Part shown: piece by piece, positions 4,396 through 8,193 of the stretch
Numbering within the stretch: position 1 is the first letter of the stretch
How the letters are laid out: the number at the start of each line of letters is the position of its first letter
Source of the DNA: DASRQZ01 sp964571275
GTDB lineage: Bacteria; Myxococcota_A; Polyangia; Fen-1088
Reading direction: 5' to 3'
Assembly (NCBI GenBank): GCA_964571275.1
Contig: CAZNCQ010000317.1
Coordinates: 1 to 8,193, forward strand
DNA: 8,193 bases
The notes under the pieces: model-generated
Told to the model about the DNA's origin: nothing
Databases searched by the model: none
The model's input: the letters and a program-made list of their open reading frames with translations, nothing else
Program-made: the position numbers and the translations under genes

Positions 4396-7134
4396 ATGAT
4401 CGGGTCGACAGGACAACGCCGCAGCGCGCGGGTCATGGACGACGCCCAAAAGCTCGATGCGGGACTGGATGTGGGAGCGAGGCATCCCGCGCAGCTCGCG
4501 CGCGGCTCGACGGTGGGGCGCTATCTGGTCACGGGGCTCATCGGAAAAGGTGGGATGGGCGAGGTCTATGCCGCCTATGACCCCGAGCTGGACCGCAAAG
4601 TTGCGCTCAAGCTTCTGCGCACGCAGCCCGAGGTCGCGGCCGATCCCCGTGAGGGACAGGCGCGGTTGCTGCGTGAAGCGCAGTCCATCGCGCGCCTCTC
4701 TGATCCCAACGTCGTGGTGATTTACGACGTCGGGATGTACGCCGAGCGCGTCTTCCTGGCGATGGAGTTCATCGACGGGTACACGCTGGGGCACTGGCTG
4801 CTCGTCAAGCGGCGCACCTGGCGCGAGGTCGTGACGGCCTTCGTGGCCGGGGGCTCCGGTCTGGCGTGCGCGCACCGGTCGGGCATCATCCACCGCGATT
4901 TCAAGCTCGACAACGTGATGATCACGCACGACGGCAAGGTCCGGGTCATGGACTTCGGTCTCGCGCGCCCGATCGACCAGCAGGAGGCCGAGCGCGATCC
5001 GTCCTCGACCGCGCCGCCTCTCGTGCCGGAGCCGATGGTGTCACAAGCCGCGACCTGGGCGGACAACGAGGATCAGCTCGTGACGCGCAATCTGACGCGG
5101 CCTTCCGCGCAACGGCCCGCGCGTGTGCCCACGCTCCTCGATTCGCCGCTGACCGAGAGCGGCGAGCTCGTCGGCACGCCGGCCTACATGGCGCCGGAGC
5201 AGCACAAGGGCGAGATGATCGATGTTCGAACGGATCAGTTCAGCTTTTGCGTCGCACTCCACGAGGCGCTCTATGGCGAGCGCCCGTTCGAGGGAAGATC
5301 CGTCCTCGAGCTGACCACCAATGTCATCGCCGGTCGCGTACGAGCCGCCCCCGCCAACGCCAAGGTTCCGGGGTGGTTGCGTCGCGTGGTGCTACGCGGG
5401 TTGCGCGCGGACCGTGCAGCGCGCTACCCCTCGATGGACGCTCTGCTCCAGGCGTTACGGAAAGATCGATCGCGCAAGTTTCGGACCGCGATGGCGATGA
5501 CCCTGCCGGCCATCGCGCTGACGCTCTCGGTGGGGATCGCAGCTCGCGGCGAGCTCCGGCATCGAAATCTATGTCTGGGCGGCGTCGCGCAGCTCGCCGG
5601 CGTATGGGAGCCGCCCGGCTCGCCCTCTGATTCCGGGCGCAGGGACGAGATCCGGCGCGCCTTCCTGGCCACCGGCCGGCCTTACGCTGCCGACTCGTTC
5701 ACCGCCGTCGCCGCCGAGCTCGACCGCTACGTCTCGCGGTGGCGCGACATGCATCGCGAAGCTTGCGAGGCGACCAACCTTCGCGGTGAGCAATCGGCCG
5801 AGGTCCTCGATCTCCGTATGGCCTGTCTCGATCAATGCCTCGCCGAGGCGCAGGACCTGACGACGGTCTTCGTTCATCCAGATGCCGACGTGGTCCTGAG
5901 ATCGGTGGAGGCGGTGCAAGCATTGAAGCCGATCGAGCCGTGCGCCGACATCGCCACACTGCGCGCCGTCGTTCGCATGCCGCGGAATCCCGCGGAGCGC
6001 CTCAAGCTGGCCGATCTGCGCACGCGATTGGTGTCGGTCAAGGCGACGGTCATCGCCGGGAGATACCAGGCCGCCGCCGCCAGCGTCTCCCGGCTGGTGG
6101 AGGAGGCGGCGCAAACCAACTACGCGCCCGTCATGGCGGAGACGCTGCTGCAGCAGGGCGAGATCGAGGAGTTGAACGGCAAGTCCGAGCTGGCGGAGAA
6201 GAGCTACGAGCAGGCGATCTGGCTGGCCGAGGGTTCGCGACACGACGAGGCGGTGCTGGAGGCAGCGGGTCAGCTGATCGCCGTCACCGGCTTTTCACTG
6301 AGGCGCCACCGCGACGGCGAGCGCTGGGCCAGCTTCACCGAGGCCGTCCTGAACCGCGTCGGCGCGGGACACGATCTGATGGAGGCGTGGCGTGCAAACA
6401 ATCTTGCCACCGTCTACCTGGACGAGGAACGGCTCGAGGACGCGCTGCGGATGTTCGGAGACGCCGTGGCGATGAAGGTCCGCGCCCTCGGCAGCAAGCA
6501 CTTCGACGTCGCGATATCACTCGGCAACGAGGCCGAAGTCCTGTTCCTGCTCGGCCGCACCGTGGAGGCCGTGCAAAAGAATCAACAGGTCATCGACATG
6601 TTTCGCGACACCCTCGGGCCGGAGCATCCCAGGACCGCCGGCGCGTGGGCGAGCCAGGCCGAGTACCTGGACGCGCGCGGCGACTACAGCCAAGCCGGCG
6701 CCGCCGCGGAACGTGCGCTCGCGATCCTCGACGATGAGCCGGCCGCCAACCCGGCGCAGGTCGCAACCGCGCTGGTCGCGCTCGGCGTGAGCTGGTACGA
6801 GCGCCACGTCCCGGCGCAGGCGGTTGCGCCGCTGGAACGCGGATTGCGCATCGGGGTCAACGGCCTCCTCGACGCCGCCCGGCACGGGATTGCAAGGTTT
6901 GCGCTGGCGCGCGCGCTCGACGAGGCTTTCGGGCCGTCAGCGCGCTCGCTGGCCCTGGCGACAATGGCCCGCGAGGACTTCGACGAGAACCCGCGCCTCG
7001 AAGGCTGGAAGAGACGTGTCGAGCAATGGCTCGAGACGCGCGGTGCAATGTCAGCAGCGGGTTCGCCGCGGCTCCCTCTCCGACGGGTGAAGTCGGCGCC
7101 TGCTTCCTCCCGGGAACGTAGACGATCACCCTGA
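4396..7134 (+). CDS. Transmembrane Ser/Thr protein kinase with C-terminal TPR region
   Basis: From ATG 4396 the protein has 912 residues. A Hanks-type kinase domain spans about 42-355: glycine loop GKGGMGEV (51-57), VALK Lys72, helix-C Glu94, catalytic HRDFKLDN (166-173, Asp168, Lys170, Asn173), DFG (186-188) and APE (266-268). All catalytic residues are present, so it should be active. One membrane helix follows (about 365-380, MTLPAIALTLSVGIA), putting the kinase in the cytoplasm and the rest outside the inner membrane. The distal half begins with the segment CLGGVAQLAGVWEP and EACEATNLRGEQS...DLRMACLDQCL, familiar from myxobacterial kinases, then TPR-type helical repeats (about 550-840), probably for protein binding. 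The DFG-to-APE segment is about 80 residues, far longer than the usual 20-35, and rich in Ser/Thr/Pro. GTG 4306 would add 30 residues; ATG 4435 would remove 13. Confidence 0.96.
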   Translation: MIGSTGQRRSARVMDDAQKLDAGLDVGARHPAQLARGSTVGRYLVTGLIGKGGMGEVYAAYDPELDRKVALKLLRTQPEVAADPREGQARLLREAQSIARLSDPNVVVIYDVGMYAERVFLAMEFIDGYTLGHWLLVKRRTWREVVTAFVAGGSGLACAHRSGIIHRDFKLDNVMITHDGKVRVMDFGLARPIDQQEAERDPSSTAPPLVPEPMVSQAATWADNEDQLVTRNLTRPSAQRPARVPTLLDSPLTESGELVGTPAYMAPEQHKGEMIDVRTDQFSFCVALHEALYGERPFEGRSVLELTTNVIAGRVRAAPANAKVPGWLRRVVLRGLRADRAARYPSMDALLQALRKDRSRKFRTAMAMTLPAIALTLSVGIAARGELRHRNLCLGGVAQLAGVWEPPGSPSDSGRRDEIRRAFLATGRPYAADSFTAVAAELDRYVSRWRDMHREACEATNLRGEQSAEVLDLRMACLDQCLAEAQDLTTVFVHPDADVVLRSVEAVQALKPIEPCADIATLRAVVRMPRNPAERLKLADLRTRLVSVKATVIAGRYQAAAASVSRLVEEAAQTNYAPVMAETLLQQGEIEELNGKSELAEKSYEQAIWLAEGSRHDEAVLEAAGQLIAVTGFSLRRHRDGERWASFTEAVLNRVGAGHDLMEAWRANNLATVYLDEERLEDALRMFGDAVAMKVRALGSKHFDVAISLGNEAEVLFLLGRTVEAVQKNQQVIDMFRDTLGPEHPRTAGAWASQAEYLDARGDYSQAGAAAERALAILDDEPAANPAQVATALVALGVSWYERHVPAQAVAPLERGLRIGVNGLLDAARHGIARFALARALDEAFGPSARSLALATMAREDFDENPRLEGWKRRVEQWLETRGAMSAAGSPRLPLRRVKSAPASSRERRRSP

Positions 7135-7256
7135 CTCGCCCCGGTGACGTGCATCCGCGGCGACCGATGAGCGCGCGCGTGCCGATCACACGAGCGCCTC
7201 GTCGACTGTCGTGATGGACGGTGATAAGCAATGCCAGAGCGACGAGGAAACCCACT

Positions 7257-7949
7257 ATGAGCCTTCTGGTTGAGGAAGTTCCCGGGCAGATCTGGGTGCA
7301 GGAGCGACGTCTGTGGTTCGGTGGGGTGCGCCTCCGGAGCCGCACGACCATCGTGCGGCTCAGTGACGGAAGGCTCTGGGTACATAGCCCAGCTGAGCCG
7401 ACGCCTGAGGCGTGCGGCGAGCTGGACAGGCTGGGCGAGGTTGCCTGGATCGTGGTGCCAAACCGATTCCATCACTTGAACGCGGCGGCGATGAAGAACC
7501 GGTATCCCGGTGCGCAGGTCGTTGCTCCCCTTTCGGCCAAGTCGAGAAACGACGCCGTTGTGTTGGACCACGATATCTCGAGTCCCACGCTCGACGCGCT
7601 CTTTCCGGACCTCCGCAGCGCGCCGCTCCGGGGGGTGCCATTCCTCGAGGAGACGACGTTTTTCCACCAGCCGAGTCGGACGTTGATCGGGGCCGATCTG
7701 ATGATGACGGGCTCGGCCAAGGATCATTGGACCTGGCGGTGGGTCGCGAGGGTCCTCGGTCAATACGGTACCTTCAAGGCGCCCCCCGACGTCCGCATGC
7801 ACACCAAACCAGGACCGGACTTGCGCGAGTCCTTGGCGGCTTTGATGTCGCTCCCGATGGAGCGGGTCCTGGTTGCCCATTCCGACGCAATCCGTGAACG
7901 GCCCGTCGAGCAGCTGGCCGCGGCCTGGCAATTTGCCTTGGCGAAGTGA
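7257..7949 (+). CDS. DUF4336 protein, metallo-beta-lactamase-like fold
   Basis: From ATG 7257, with AGGA (7245-7248) eight bases before it, the product is 230 residues; an in-frame GTG at 7221 has no such site. The sequence follows the DUF4336 pattern: an N-terminal beta region with W13 (QIWVQERRLWFGG) and TTIVRLSDGRLWVHSPAEPT, then VVPNRFHHLNAA (His72, His73) where metallo-beta-lactamases carry HxHxDH, RTLIGADLMM with Asp147, and VLVAHSD with His208. The canonical HxHxDH is reduced to HHL, as expected for this family, so metal binding and substrate are open. Members are soluble and have no established reaction. It lies 122 bp after the kinase on the same strand. I see no hairpin terminator between them, so read-through is possible but not shown. 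Confidence 0.85.
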   Translation: MSLLVEEVPGQIWVQERRLWFGGVRLRSRTTIVRLSDGRLWVHSPAEPTPEACGELDRLGEVAWIVVPNRFHHLNAAAMKNRYPGAQVVAPLSAKSRNDAVVLDHDISSPTLDALFPDLRSAPLRGVPFLEETTFFHQPSRTLIGADLMMTGSAKDHWTWRWVARVLGQYGTFKAPPDVRMHTKPGPDLRESLAALMSLPMERVLVAHSDAIRERPVEQLAAAWQFALAK

Positions 7950-8193
7950 TCCGGCCTCACGTCTCGTGCGTGCCTTGCAGCGAGGTGGTGCAGGAGCACA
8001 GCAGCAGCAGCAGGGGAGCTCGCCAGGACCGACGTCTCGCTCCTGACCCAGGTCACCTGACGTACCTTTTCAAGATCTCGACGACCTCCGCCCACGACGC
8101 CCTCCCGCCCACGACGCCCTTCCCAGGTTGATTTCGTAGCCGTCCCCACGACGCCGATCCCTAGCCACGGCGCCCTTCCCCTAGCCACGGCGC
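7950..8193. other. Non-coding right edge
   Basis: No frame after the DUF4336 stop looks coding. A (CAG)5 microsatellite-like run lies near 7997-8012. The rest leads into the short tandem repeats. I see no hairpin followed by a T tract. Confidence 0.45.
8089..8193. repeat. Degenerate GC-rich short tandem repeats
   Basis: Two near-identical 17-18 bp units, CGCCCACGACGCCCTCC (8089-8105) and CGCCCACGACGCCCTTCC (8106-8123), stand side by side. After a 17-base spacer a diverged copy with CCCCACGACGCC follows (8141-8160). Then comes the 20-bp unit CTAGCCACGGCGCCCTTCCC (8161-8180) and the first 13 bases of another copy (8181-8193), which the window edge cuts. All units share the CCACGRCGCC core. The array may continue beyond the window. 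Confidence 0.7.

Noticed and set aside
6684..7931. 415-codon minus-strand open frame
   Set aside because: It is antisense to the kinase tail and the DUF4336 gene, both of which have clear family motifs; it has no recognisable domain itself.
7760..8188. 142-codon minus-strand open frame reaching the right edge
   Set aside because: Its N-terminus is encoded by the tandem repeats and its C-terminus is antisense to the DUF4336 gene; no domain or start signal is visible.
1..8193. CRISPR array
   Set aside because: No evenly spaced repeats of 24-40 bases separated by unique spacers occur; the only tandem repeats are contiguous 9-bp and 17-20 bp units.

Overview
The window is GC-rich. Its best-preserved gene is a large Ser/Thr protein kinase with a C-terminal TPR region, of the kind abundant in Myxococcota (Polyangia/myxobacteria). 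Two Cys-rich Gly/Asp-rich lipoproteins and strong G/C preference at third codon positions fit the same origin. No gene identifies a genus, so the taxonomic call is inference.

Layout. Bases 1-2690 look like an accessory region with heavy gene decay. Minus strand, left to right: the start of an unidentified gene cut by the window edge (1-87), a PIN-domain toxin gene (189-743), its HTH antitoxin gene (750-1214) with four 9-bp direct repeats just upstream, a TIR-domain fragment (1301-1453), a small membrane-anchored protein (1882-2145), a triple-frame remnant of an S1/P1-type nuclease (2177-2384), and the C-terminal remnant of an IS66-family transposase (2381-2688). A frameshifted small ORF lies on the plus strand at 1678-1885. 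A Cys-rich lipoprotein follows at 2767-3168 (+), then about 385 bp without a gene.

At 3554-3603 there is a partial tRNA: the 3' half of a tRNA-Leu(UAG), starting exactly at the anticodon loop and ending at the discriminator base. The matching 5' half is absent. This is the usual scar of a tyrosine-recombinase element inserted in a tRNA gene. Its polarity predicts that the element lies to the left and old chromosome to the right, which fits the decayed left side and the intact right side.

Right of the scar: a second Cys-rich lipoprotein (3648-4118, minus), divergent from the transmembrane TPR kinase (4396-7134, plus), then a DUF4336 metallo-beta-lactamase-fold protein (7257-7949, plus). Short GC-rich tandem repeats run into the right edge (8089-8193). 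Kinase and DUF4336 gene share a strand but are 122 bp apart, so co-transcription is uncertain. I see no intact new multi-gene system. The points most worth checking are the tRNA-Leu scar, the 9-bp iterons of the toxin-antitoxin operon, the TIR remnant beside it, and the kinase's long activation segment.
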